This document shows positions 7,560 to 15,087 of a DNA stretch of 40,885 bases, piece after piece; the stretch's first letter is position 1; the number at the start of each line of letters is the position of its first letter. Origin of the DNA: Bacteroidota bacterium (GTDB lineage: Bacteria; Bacteroidota; Bacteroidia; Chitinophagales; Chitinophagaceae); contig JABDHF010000018.1 of the NCBI GenBank assembly GCA_013285595.1, positions 1 through 40,885 on the forward strand. The letters are read 5' to 3'. The notes under the pieces were generated by a model. That model was not told where the DNA came from. It saw nothing but the letters and a program-made list of their open reading frames with translations, and made no database searches. The position numbers were made by a program, and so were the translations under genes.

Positions 7560-9324
7560 TTTCCTTCTCTTTCATTTGCTCTACAGCGGTGTATAGATTA
7601 TGGTATGCTCCACGATCGTTGATAAGAGAATTATGGTTGCCACGCTCTATGATGACGCCGTGATCCATAACGATGATCTCATTGGCTTTGCGGATGGTGG
7701 ATAGACGGTGTGCAATGACTATGGATGTGCGCCCCTTAATGAGCGTATCTATGGCATGCTGTATGAGCTGTTCGCTCTCGCTGTCTACGGACGAGGTGGC
7801 TTCGTCGAGTATAAGTATAGCGGGATTGTAAAGGAGTGCGCGGGCGAAAGACAGCAGCTGGCGCTGTCCTTGTGATAAGGTATTGCCGCGCTCCATGACA
7901 TCGAAATGATATCCGCCGGGCAGCCGCATGATGAAATTGTGAATGCCCAGCATTTTTGCTACTTCTTCTACCTTTTCGAGCGGGATATCGGGATTGCGAA
8001 GGGTAATGTTGTCGTATATAGTACCGGAAAACAGGAATACATCTTGCAAGACAATTCCTATATGGCTGCGGAGGCTGTAGATGTCGTACTCTTTAAGGTC
8101 GCGGCCATCTATGAATATGTTGCCGCCTTCTATTTCGTACAGCCTGTTAAGTATGCTAATGATAGATGTTTTGCCTGCGCCGGTATGGCCTACTACAGCC
8201 AGGGTTTTGCCTGCATGGATATTGAAAGAGATACCTTTAAGTACTGGTACGCCGTGCTTGTAGCTGAAGTGTACGTCGCGGAATTCCACCTCGCCCTTTA
8301 TTTTATCCGCCGTGAGTGACCCGTTATCTGCAAGGAACTGGCGGCTGTCTAATACGGTAAACACACGTTCACCGGCTATGATGCCCATTTGCAGTACATT
8401 AAATTTATCGGCCATCATACGCAACGGGCGAAACAATAAATTGAGGTACATTACAAAAGATATGATGACGCCTGCTGTGGCGCCATAGTGGAGTATACGT
8501 GCTGCGCCATACCAAACCAAAAGCCCTAATGAGCTGGCTAATATAATCTCTACTATAGGAAAGAAAACGGAGTAGGCGAAGATGCCTTTGATATTAGCGT
8601 CGCGGTGCTCTTTGTTTATTTCCGTGAACTTTCCCATTTCGCGCTGCTCGGCGGCAAACGCCTGGACTATGTACATACCTGTAAGGTGCTCCTGCACAAA
8701 AGCATTAAGCGCGGCTACAGCATTGCGCACGCGCTGGAAAGATTTGTTTACCGCTTCTTTAAACCACCACGTAGCTAAAATAAGCAAGGGGAATGTAGAC
8801 AGGCATACAAGCGTGAGCCGCCAGTCGGTAACGAGCATTACGATAATAATTGCAACGATGGTGAGCACGTCTGCCACAATAGAAATAATACCCTCAGAAA
8901 AAACATCGTTGATAGATTCAATATCGTTGATGGTGCGCGTGGTGAGCGTGCCTATTGGGGTGTTGTCATAATAGGCTATATCCTGGTAAAGTATTTTTTT
9001 GAAGATGGTATTTCTTACATCGTTGACAACGGTCTGGCCTAGCCAATTGGTGCGGTAGGTAAACCAAAAGCGCAGAAAGCTTTCTACTATTATGATACCG
9101 AACTGGAATACAGTGATCAATAAGAGACCCTTCCACAACTTATGATCGATGTACTCATCTACGGACACTTTTATGAGATATGGGCGCAGTGGTGATATCA
9201 TGGCAAGTATAACAGCCATGACCACTGCGAAGTACAAGGTTTTCCGGTACGGCATGGTAAAGGAAAATATGCGCCGCAACAGCTTTAAATCGAAAACCTT
9301 CTTTTTACTTGTATCCTGTGTCAA
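7552..9324 (-). CDS. ABC transporter, MsbA-like exporter with fused ATPase
   Basis: A 590-residue half-transporter that should work as a homodimer in the inner membrane. Residues 1-310 form six membrane segments (type IV/ABC exporter fold). The nucleotide-binding domain shows Walker A GHTGAGKTS (379-387), Q-loop Gln427 in VLQDVFLF, signature LSQGQRQ (483-489), Walker B LILDEATSSVD (504-514) and switch His539 in IAHRLS. All catalytic residues are present. Substrate is not evident; this subgroup in Bacteroidota is often annotated as a lipid or multidrug exporter. The start lies 3 bases downstream of the prfB stop, so the two are probably cotranscribed. It converges with the VOC gene, overlapping by 8 bases. 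Confidence 0.93.
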   Translation of the reverse strand: MTQDTSKKKVFDLKLLRRIFSFTMPYRKTLYFAVVMAVILAMISPLRPYLIKVSVDEYIDHKLWKGLLLITVFQFGIIIVESFLRFWFTYRTNWLGQTVVNDVRNTIFKKILYQDIAYYDNTPIGTLTTRTINDIESINDVFSEGIISIVADVLTIVAIIIVMLVTDWRLTLVCLSTFPLLILATWWFKEAVNKSFQRVRNAVAALNAFVQEHLTGMYIVQAFAAEQREMGKFTEINKEHRDANIKGIFAYSVFFPIVEIILASSLGLLVWYGAARILHYGATAGVIISFVMYLNLLFRPLRMMADKFNVLQMGIIAGERVFTVLDSRQFLADNGSLTADKIKGEVEFRDVHFSYKHGVPVLKGISFNIHAGKTLAVVGHTGAGKTSIISILNRLYEIEGGNIFIDGRDLKEYDIYSLRSHIGIVLQDVFLFSGTIYDNITLRNPDIPLEKVEEVAKMLGIHNFIMRLPGGYHFDVMERGNTLSQGQRQLLSFARALLYNPAILILDEATSSVDSESEQLIQHAIDTLIKGRTSIVIAHRLSTIRKANEIIVMDHGVIIERGNHNSLINDRGAYHNLYTAVEQMKEKEII

Positions 9325-9327
9325 ACT

Positions 9328-10416
9328 TTATTGTTCTTCTTTAATTTCCATTAAATAAGCCTTGATGAAATCATCGAGTGCACCATCCATTACGGGTTGC
9401 ACATTGCCTACTTCGTAGTCGGTTCGGTGGTCTTTGATCATTTTGTAGGGGTGGAATACGTAACTACGTATCTGTGAGCCCCATTCTATTTTCTTTTTGT
9501 TGGAGTTGGTAGCGTTGAGAATTTCCTGACGCTTGCGCAATTCCTCTTCATAAAGGCGGCTTTTTAGCATGGTCATTGCTTTTTCCCTATTCTCACCTTG
9601 TGTACGCGCTATCTGGCATTCTACAATAATACCTGATGGAATGTGTTTTAACCTTACGGCTGTTTCCACCTTATTCACGTTTTGCCCTCCGGAGCCGCCC
9701 GAACGGAAGAACGCCCATTCCACATCGGACGGGCTTACCTGTATATCTATGGTATCATCTATAAGCGGGTATACAAATACCGATGCGAAAGATGTGTGCC
9801 TGCGGGCATTAGAATCGAACGGGGATATGCGCACGAGGCGGTGTACGCCGCTTTCGGCCTTAAGGAGGCCATAGGCAAACTCTCCATCGAACTCGAGGGT
9901 GGCTTGCTTGATACCGGCGCCATCGCCGTATTGCACATCTATCTCGCTTACTTTCCAGCCTTGCTTTTCGCCGTACATGCGGTACATGCGCAGCAGCATT
10001 TCGGCCCAGTCCTGGCTTTCGGTGCCACCGGCGCCACTATTGATCACCAGCATGCCCGGCATCTCATCTTCGGGCTGATTGAGGGTGGATTTAAATTCCA
10101 GGTCGTCAATCTCTTTTATGGCATAGTTGTATGCATCCTGTACTTCTTCTTCTTTTGCTTCGCCTTCTTTCCAAAAGTCGAACAGGATAGCAAAATCTTC
10201 TACAGCCGAATTTACCCTGCTATAAAACTCCGTCCAGTATTTATCTATTTTAATTTCCTTTAGTATGCCCGTAGCCCGTGCATTATCGTCCCAGAAGCCG
10301 GGCGACAGGGTGAGCTGGCGGTCGTTTTCCAGCTTTGCCATGCGGTCATCGGTACGGAGAAAGCGATGCAGGTGCTGAACGCGTTCGCGCATCTCTTTCA
10401 GGTTTTCCTGTGTCAT
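9328..10416 (-). CDS. prfB: Peptide chain release factor 2 (RF2)
   Basis: RF2 recognises UGA and UAA stop codons and triggers peptidyl-tRNA hydrolysis. The 362-residue product has the helical domain 1, the central [19 protein letters not shown] region and the catalytic GGQ in [21 protein letters not shown], plus [14 protein letters not shown] and the C-terminal [26 protein letters not shown]. The tripeptide anticodon region reads [14 protein letters not shown] followed by [11 protein letters not shown]. The ATG at 10416 was chosen over an in-frame ATG at 10443 because a TACCTTTG box lies between them, 7 bases before 10416, and the length then fits the family. The programmed frameshift site normally after about codon 25 is absent: [10 protein letters not shown] is read in frame with no UGA. 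Confidence 0.95.
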   Translation of the reverse strand: MTQENLKEMRERVQHLHRFLRTDDRMAKLENDRQLTLSPGFWDDNARATGILKEIKIDKYWTEFYSRVNSAVEDFAILFDFWKEGEAKEEEVQDAYNYAIKEIDDLEFKSTLNQPEDEMPGMLVINSGAGGTESQDWAEMLLRMYRMYGEKQGWKVSEIDVQYGDGAGIKQATLEFDGEFAYGLLKAESGVHRLVRISPFDSNARRHTSFASVFVYPLIDDTIDIQVSPSDVEWAFFRSGGSGGQNVNKVETAVRLKHIPSGIIVECQIARTQGENREKAMTMLKSRLYEEELRKRQEILNATNSNKKKIEWGSQIRSYVFHPYKMIKDHRTDYEVGNVQPVMDGALDDFIKAYLMEIKEEQ

Positions 10417-10423
10417 AAGCGCG

Positions 10424-10431
10424 CAAAGGTA
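10424..10431 (-). promoter_or_regulatory. TAnnTTTG -7 element for prfB
   Basis: TACCTTTG on the minus strand, 7 bases before the prfB ATG. The expected transcription start then falls at or just before the start codon, implying a very short or absent leader. Confidence 0.6.
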
Positions 10432-10442
10432 CGGAAATACCA

Positions 10443-10461
10443 CCCCAAACCCCTAAAGGGG
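10443..10461. repeat. 19-base G/C palindromic repeat, copy A
   Basis: On the minus strand this reads CCCCTTTAGGGGTTTGGGG, identical over 19 bases to 15113-15131 on the plus strand. The inner CCCC-TTTA-GGGG forms a hairpin (stem extended by one A-T pair). It sits just upstream of the prfB promoter in the divergent prfB/SpoIIM spacer. Confidence 0.8.
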
Positions 10462-10572
10462 TATCCTCGGCGAGAGAAAAATCGTCTAATTTAAAATAAT
10501 ATTAATCCATTGAATTAATTGGCTTTTTGTGTAGGTGGGAATCAGGGTTAATATGCTAAATTGTACCTTTAA

Positions 10573-10580
10573 TACCTTTG
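10573..10580 (+). promoter_or_regulatory. TAnnTTTG -7 element for the SpoIIM-DUF58 operon
   Basis: TACCTTTG, 8 bases before the ATG at 10589. The identical octamer is found 7 bases before the prfB start, which supports both the promoter call and the chosen start codon. Confidence 0.6.
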
Positions 10581-10588
10581 AGAACTAT

Positions 10589-11560
10589 ATGCGCGAAGGG
10601 CAGTTCATTAAACAAAATCTTGAGCGCTGGGAAAAGTACCAGCACGAAACGGAAGACCCGGATGAGGTGGCGAAACGATTTACCTATCTTGTAGATGACC
10701 TGTCTTATGCCAAAACCTTTTTCCCTTATGGAAATACGATACGCTATATAAATGGTATAGCTGCGAATATTTACCTGTCGATATACAAAAACAAGAAGGA
10801 AAAGAAAACGCGGCTTATTACGTTCTGGACCACGGAGTTGCCGCTGATCCTCAGCAAGCACCACCGCATTTTATTGTTTACCTTTTTGTTCTTCATTTCT
10901 TTTGTGCTGATAGGCGTTTTTTCGGCTTATAACGACCAGACATTTGTACGGTCTGTACTAGGCGATGGATATGTGGACATGACTGAACGGAACATTGCTA
11001 ATGGCGACCCTTTTGGCGTATATAAAGGTGGCAACCCGCTTGCTATGTTTTTGTACATAGCGTTCAATAACATAAGGGTGGCTTTTCTGTGCTATTCCAT
11101 GGGGATATTCGCAGGTATTGGCACTTTATATTTTCTATTTAAAAACGGACTGATGGTTGGTGTATTTGAATACATGTTCTTCCATCACAACATTGGGCTG
11201 CAATCTATCCTTGTGGTTTTTGTACATGGCACGCTGGAGCTGTCGGCTATTGTGATAGCTGGCAGCGCGGGACTTATTATTGGCAACTCATTGCTTTTCC
11301 CAGGCACTTATACACGGCTGCAATCATTGCAGTTTGCCGCAAAAGATAGCGTGAAGATCATTGTGAGCCTGGTTCCCATATTTCTTATCGCTGCTTTCTT
11401 TGAAGGGTTTGTTACGCGACATACAGGAATGCCGCTGTGGCTTAGCATTAGTATTTTATTGTCATCGGCCAGCTTTATTACCTGGTATTTTGTGATCTAC
11501 CCACTGCGGGTTAAAAGATCAGTTGAAAAGGTTAAAGGGTTAAAAGGGTTTAGGGATTAA
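10589..11560 (+). CDS. SpoIIM (DUF95) family membrane protein
   Basis: A 323-residue integral membrane protein. It begins MREGQFIKQNLERWEKYQ, the usual N-terminus of Bacteroidota SpoIIM-like proteins, then an amphipathic helical region and about six to seven hydrophobic segments from ILLFTFLFFISFVLIGVFSAY onward. The region FVHGTLELSAIVIAGSAGL is the characteristic HG-LEL motif of the family. In non-sporulating bacteria these genes sit beside MoxR/DUF58 operons, as here, and their role is not established. An upstream in-frame GTG (10535) and ATG (10553) exist, but the TACCTTTG box between them and 10589 favours 10589. The C-terminus (VEKVKGLKGFRD) is encoded by a GGGTTAAA-type repeat. Confidence 0.85.
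   Translation: MREGQFIKQNLERWEKYQHETEDPDEVAKRFTYLVDDLSYAKTFFPYGNTIRYINGIAANIYLSIYKNKKEKKTRLITFWTTELPLILSKHHRILLFTFLFFISFVLIGVFSAYNDQTFVRSVLGDGYVDMTERNIANGDPFGVYKGGNPLAMFLYIAFNNIRVAFLCYSMGIFAGIGTLYFLFKNGLMVGVFEYMFFHHNIGLQSILVVFVHGTLELSAIVIAGSAGLIIGNSLLFPGTYTRLQSLQFAAKDSVKIIVSLVPIFLIAAFFEGFVTRHTGMPLWLSISILLSSASFITWYFVIYPLRVKRSVEKVKGLKGFRD
11530..11555. repeat. Degenerate GGGTTAAA tandem repeat at a gene end
   Basis: GGTTAAA, GGGTTAAAA and GGGTTTAGGG follow one another. The repeat encodes the last residues of the SpoIIM-like protein and runs up to its stop codon, suggesting that repeat insertion or expansion created this C-terminus. Confidence 0.5.
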
Positions 11561-11566
11561 TTGGCT

Positions 11567-12277
11567 ATGCGTCTGGTAAATAACGAGAAAGGTTTCACGC
11601 AAAGGCGCAAAGGCGTGGAGGTGTTGCTGTGGTGTATGCTGACTGCTATGAGCCCAGCCTATGCTACGCGAAATATAAAGCCTGAACAATGGCAGCAGAT
11701 AGTGCAGGATAAAGCCTTTACCTATAAAAACGATATTGAGGCAGTGCAGCCTGTAAAGCAGTATGAGCCGGGAGCGATGCAGAAAATACTTATGGCGTTG
11801 TTTAAGTTTTTTGGGGAGGGCGCAGGGAATGTGCTGCTGTGGGCCATTGTGATCTGCGTGGTAGTGTATGTGCTGTACCGGTTGTTTTTTAGCGGGGATA
11901 GCTTTTTGTTTGGGAAAAGTAAAAAGACAATGCAGGAGACTGCTACTGTGCAGACAGATGAAGAAGACCTTGCCAATACTAACTGGGAAGCGCTGCTGCA
12001 ACAGGCTATTGCCAACAATGATACACGCCTGGCGGTAAGGTATAGCTATAAATGGCTGCTGCAACTGCTGCAAAAGAAAGAACTGATACAATACAGCAAC
12101 GACAAAACAAACTACGAATATTATACAGAGCTGGCCGAAAGCGATTATAAGCAACCTTTCAAGCAGCTATCCCGCCAATATGAGTATGCGTGGTACGGGC
12201 ATTTTAGTTTATCGCCTGCGGCGTATAATGATTACCTCAGCTTATTTAACAATGTGAAAAAACAGCTGGGGGCATGA
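11567..12277 (+). CDS. DUF4129-domain membrane protein
   Basis: A 236-residue protein. After a repeat-encoded N-terminal segment (NNEKGFTQRRKG) comes a signal-like hydrophobic stretch ending MSPAYA, then a periplasmic segment, one membrane span (VLLWAIVICVVVYVLYRLFF, about residues 88-107) and a cytoplasmic DUF4129 region with AVRYSYKWLLQLLQKKELIQY and NYEYYTEL. Proteins with this domain are found in MoxR-DUF58 operons; the biochemical role is unknown, though some relatives are fused to transglutaminase domains. The ATG at 11567 is preferred over a TTG at 11561 directly after the previous stop. It overlaps the next gene by ATGA, indicating translational coupling. Confidence 0.8.
   Translation: MRLVNNEKGFTQRRKGVEVLLWCMLTAMSPAYATRNIKPEQWQQIVQDKAFTYKNDIEAVQPVKQYEPGAMQKILMALFKFFGEGAGNVLLWAIVICVVVYVLYRLFFSGDSFLFGKSKKTMQETATVQTDEEDLANTNWEALLQQAIANNDTRLAVRYSYKWLLQLLQKKELIQYSNDKTNYEYYTELAESDYKQPFKQLSRQYEYAWYGHFSLSPAAYNDYLSLFNNVKKQLGA
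11591..11615. repeat. CGCAAAGG tandem repeat inside the DUF4129 gene
   Basis: Two exact CGCAAAGG units (11598-11613) preceded by GGTTTCA and followed by CG. This resembles a widespread dispersed repeat (CGCAAAGACGCAAAGG type, from memory). It is translated as GFTQRRKG ahead of the hydrophobic signal region. Confidence 0.6.
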
Positions 12278-13548
12278 GGAAGAGATACACGCACATGTTG
12301 CTCATTGTTTTTGCGACTACCATGCTTACATGTGTAAGCGGGTGCCTGCAGGATAAAACACAACAGGAGGCAATGAAGTGGCGGGTATCGCTGGACAAAG
12401 AAGATAAACGGCCTTATGGTACTTACATTGCATTTCAGTCGCTAAAGGATTATTTTCCTGATGCTGCAATAGCGTCGGTCTCGCGTGGCTTCAGGTATAC
12501 TAATATGGATAGCAGGATGCTGTATAACAACTACGGCCATACCTTGCTGATACTGGAAGGCCTTGACTTTTATGTATCGGATGCAGAATGGACAGACCTG
12601 AAAGATTTTGTGAGGCGTGGCAATGAGCTGGTTATTTTTTGCAGTACGCTCGATGGTAAGATAGAGCAGGAATTATATTGCTACAAAGAGGTTAAGGGAG
12701 GAGAGGATGCCTTGTTCTTTAAGTTTGCCCCACAGCATGAGAATAAAAATCTCTTAAGCTTATATAGTGAGCCGGGAAGAAAATTCGGGTATGAGGGGCA
12801 TTCGCTGAAAGGATTTTTTTCGTTCCCGCATGATAGCTCTGATACCGGAACTATAGTTACCAGCACTTCGATATTCCCGCCGTATCCAGATACCTTCGGA
12901 TGTGTAAACGGCCAACCGGATTTTGTCCGTTACAGGTATGGTGAAGGGCACCTGACGTTGCATGCCGCGCCACTTGTGCTGAGCAACTACTTTTTGCTGC
13001 AGGATGGGAATAGGGATTACCTTACGGCGCTTTGGCAAAGCCTGCCCTCAGATATAAACAGGGTTTACTGGAATGATTACTTTAAAAGAAATGCAGAGGC
13101 ATCTGGCCTTGATGTGCTGATGCGCTACCCGGCTACAAGATGGGCACTGATCATTGGCATTCTTACACTACTGTTGTATATTTTATTTGAGGGCAAACGG
13201 AAGCAGCGGATAATACCTATAGTAGAGCCGCTGAAGAACGATTCTGTATCGTTTGTGGAAACGGTGGGTAGGTTGTATTATAATAAAGGCAACCATACCA
13301 ACCTTGCGGAAAAAATGGTGCTGCAGTTCCTGGACTGGGTGCGTACTTATTACTTTTTGAATACCAACCTTATTAACGAGGCTTTTATCCGGCAGCTGAT
13401 ACTGAAATCGGGGCAGCCGGAGGCGACGGTGCGTGGGCTGATAGACATGATCACCGAAATAAGGTCCGGCAAAGAAAAGCCAGACGACGCTTATCTTTAC
13501 CAGCTATACAATACCATACAGCAATTTTATAAAAAACAGCACAGATGA
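12274..13548 (+). CDS. DUF4350-domain lipoprotein/membrane protein
   Basis: A 424-residue protein with a lipoprotein-type signal (MRKRYTHMLLIVFATTMLTC, lipobox VSGC near residue 24). A periplasmic domain contains YGTYIAFQSLKDYFPDA and YGHTLLILEGLDFYVSDAEW, the DUF4350 pattern related to a glutamine-amidotransferase-like fold. A membrane span (WALIIGILTLLLYILFEGKRKQR, about residues 289-311) precedes a cytoplasmic helical tail. It overlaps DUF4129 (ATGA) and MoxR (ATGA), so the three are translationally coupled. Its role in the MoxR system is unknown; possibly it is a membrane anchor or a client-recognition component (inference). Confidence 0.85.
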   Translation: MRKRYTHMLLIVFATTMLTCVSGCLQDKTQQEAMKWRVSLDKEDKRPYGTYIAFQSLKDYFPDAAIASVSRGFRYTNMDSRMLYNNYGHTLLILEGLDFYVSDAEWTDLKDFVRRGNELVIFCSTLDGKIEQELYCYKEVKGGEDALFFKFAPQHENKNLLSLYSEPGRKFGYEGHSLKGFFSFPHDSSDTGTIVTSTSIFPPYPDTFGCVNGQPDFVRYRYGEGHLTLHAAPLVLSNYFLLQDGNRDYLTALWQSLPSDINRVYWNDYFKRNAEASGLDVLMRYPATRWALIIGILTLLLYILFEGKRKQRIIPIVEPLKNDSVSFVETVGRLYYNKGNHTNLAEKMVLQFLDWVRTYYFLNTNLINEAFIRQLILKSGQPEATVRGLIDMITEIRSGKEKPDDAYLYQLYNTIQQFYKKQHR

Positions 13549-14555
13549 TAGAAGCAGCCGAGCAAGAATATACACCCCAGCAACAACCTGTAAGCAGTGA
13601 ACAGGAACAGCCTCATCCGCTGACGCAGCTTGTGGAGCGGGTGCAGGAAAAGATACAACAGGTTATAGTAGGCCAGCATAGCATGATAGAACAACTGCTT
13701 GCGGGGCTGCTTGCTGATGGGCATATACTTATAGAGGGGGTGCCTGGTGTGGCAAAAACGCTTACCGCAAAGCTGCTATCGAAACTTATAGATACGCGCT
13801 TTTCGCGTATACAGTTTACGCCCGACCTTATGCCAAGCGATGTGCTGGGCACAAGTATTTTTAACCCGCAAACATCGAGCTTTCAATTTAAGGCGGGGCC
13901 GGTGTTTAGCAATATCGTGCTGATAGACGAGATAAACCGTGCGCCGGCAAAAACACAGGCTGCGTTGTTTGAAGTAATGGAAGAGCGCCAGGTGACGGTG
14001 GATGGGCTTACGCACAAAATGCAGTCGCCGTTTATGGTGATAGCTACGCAAAACCCTATAGAGCACGAGGGCACCTATCGCCTGCCGGAAGCACAGCTCG
14101 ACCGCTTCCTTGTAAAAATAACTGTAGGCTATCCATCGCTGGAAGATGAAATAAAAATACTGGAACGGCATAATCAACAGGCTATTACTGAATTGCTGAC
14201 CAGCATGGAACCTGTGATAACGCCAGAGATACTGAATAATGCCCGTATGCAGGTAAGGGCAACGCATATAGAACCTAAGCTGCTGGAATTTGTTGCCAAA
14301 ATAGTTTGGGAAACACGTAATGACCGCTCGCTGTACCTTGGTGCATCTCCTCGTGCATCTATAGCATTGCTGCAGATAGCTAAGGCATTCAGCGTATTGC
14401 GTGGAAGGAACTTTGTGATACCGGAAGATATACTGGAGGCGGCGCCAGCGGTACTCCGCCATCGTATAGGGCTTACCCCTGAGCGGGAAATGGAGGGGTC
14501 TACAACTGATGATGTGATCAGGGAGATAATAGCGAGGATGGAGATACCACGGTAA
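13545..14555 (+). CDS. MoxR-family AAA+ ATPase
   Basis: A 336-residue cytoplasmic AAA+ ATPase thought to act as a chaperone for metal-cofactor insertion or assembly of partner complexes. The Walker A is GVPGVAKT (65-72), Walker B IVLIDEINRAPAKTQ (Asp128, Glu129), sensor 1 in MVIATQNPIEHEGTYRLPEAQLDRF, and sensor 2 in LGASPRASIALL. It starts inside the last codons of DUF4350 (ATGA overlap). Normally the DUF58 gene follows directly; here a 532-base insertion with a DUF559 gene and repeats separates them. All ATPase residues look intact. Confidence 0.94.
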   Translation: MIEAAEQEYTPQQQPVSSEQEQPHPLTQLVERVQEKIQQVIVGQHSMIEQLLAGLLADGHILIEGVPGVAKTLTAKLLSKLIDTRFSRIQFTPDLMPSDVLGTSIFNPQTSSFQFKAGPVFSNIVLIDEINRAPAKTQAALFEVMEERQVTVDGLTHKMQSPFMVIATQNPIEHEGTYRLPEAQLDRFLVKITVGYPSLEDEIKILERHNQQAITELLTSMEPVITPEILNNARMQVRATHIEPKLLEFVAKIVWETRNDRSLYLGASPRASIALLQIAKAFSVLRGRNFVIPEDILEAAPAVLRHRIGLTPEREMEGSTTDDVIREIIARMEIPR

Positions 14556-14579
14556 CCCCTGAACCCCTGAAGGGGAACC
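14556..14579. repeat. G/C palindromic repeat, copy B (5' border of the DUF559 insert)
   Basis: Starts immediately after the MoxR stop: CCCCTGAACCCCTGAAGGGG followed by AACC. On the minus strand this is CCCCTTCAGGGGTTCAGGGG, a variant of the CCCCTTTAGGGGTTTGGGG element found at 15113-15131 and 10443-10461. Its orientation is inverted relative to the copy beyond the DUF559 gene. Confidence 0.7.
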
Positions 14580-14673
14580 TGCTATTGGGCTTTTGTTCGT
14601 TGGGTTCAGCAAATCGTTTCAATTAGGCTAATTATTTTTCTGTCAATTGGAGATGCGAGTAAAAGTTTTGAGT

Positions 14674-15072
14674 ATGAAGAAGAAAATGTTTTTAGCGGCA
14701 GATAACTTGATCTTTGATAATGCCCGGCAATTAAGGGAAAATCCTACTCATGCGGAGTTGATAATGTGGTCTTACTTAAAACAGAAGCCTTTAGGTTACA
14801 AGTTCAGAAGACAACATCCAATTAGTATTTATATCGCAGATTTTTATTGTCATGCTCTAAAGTTGATAATTGAACTAGATGGAGGCATACATTCTGATAC
14901 CGACATACAAAAGCATGATATTGAAAGACAGAAAAATCTCGAAAGCGGAGGAATAACTTTTGTTAGATTTAAGAATGAAGAGGTTGAAAAAGAATTTGAA
15001 GTAGTAATTAATAGAATTGAAACCTACTTAAATAATATGGAGAAGCCCAGGGGATTAGGGGCGATAAATTAA
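14674..15072 (+). CDS. DUF559 endonuclease-domain protein (Vsr-like PD-(D/E)XK fold)
   Basis: A 132-residue small protein with the DUF559 signature: Glu28 in NPTHAELIMWSYL, FRRQHPI (44-50), Asp56 in IADFYC, then IIELDGG with Glu67 and Asp69, and His73. These match the catalytic core of restriction-like endonucleases related to very-short-patch repair nucleases. No activity is established for most members. The ATG at 14674 gives the usual N-terminus MKKKMFLAADNLIFDNARQL; upstream in-frame TTG (14647) and ATG (14653) are possible. It interrupts the MoxR-DUF58 pair, is more AT-rich than its neighbours, and is bordered by palindromic repeats. Its last residues (MEKPRGLGAIN) are encoded by a degraded repeat copy. 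It may be a mobile or repeat-associated gene. Confidence 0.85.
   Translation: MKKKMFLAADNLIFDNARQLRENPTHAELIMWSYLKQKPLGYKFRRQHPISIYIADFYCHALKLIIELDGGIHSDTDIQKHDIERQKNLESGGITFVRFKNEEVEKEFEVVINRIETYLNNMEKPRGLGAIN
15043..15062. repeat. G/C repeat, degraded copy C inside the DUF559 3' end
   Basis: AAGCCCAGGGGATTAGGGGC aligns with the intact copy at 15110-15132 if CTTT is deleted and one base is substituted. The deletion removes the hairpin. The copy is translated as the last residues of the DUF559 protein. Confidence 0.6.
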
Positions 15073-15087
15073 TAAGTTGATAGGTCA

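Noticed and set aside
7906-8319. Plus-strand open frame opposite the ABC ATPase domain
   Set aside because: The minus strand encodes complete Walker A, Q-loop and signature motifs here.
10535-10588. N-terminal extension of the SpoIIM-like protein from GTG 10535 or ATG 10553
   Set aside because: The TACCTTTG box lies downstream of these codons, and the family N-terminus begins at MREGQF.
14556-14575. Rho-independent terminator after moxR
   Set aside because: The CCCC-TGAA-GGGG stem is only four bases and lacks a T-tract; it matches the repeat family better.
13776-14612. Long minus-strand open frame opposite moxR
   Set aside because: Antisense shadow of a secure AAA+ ATPase gene; composition is unlike a protein (many Tyr/His/Arg runs) and no motif is present.
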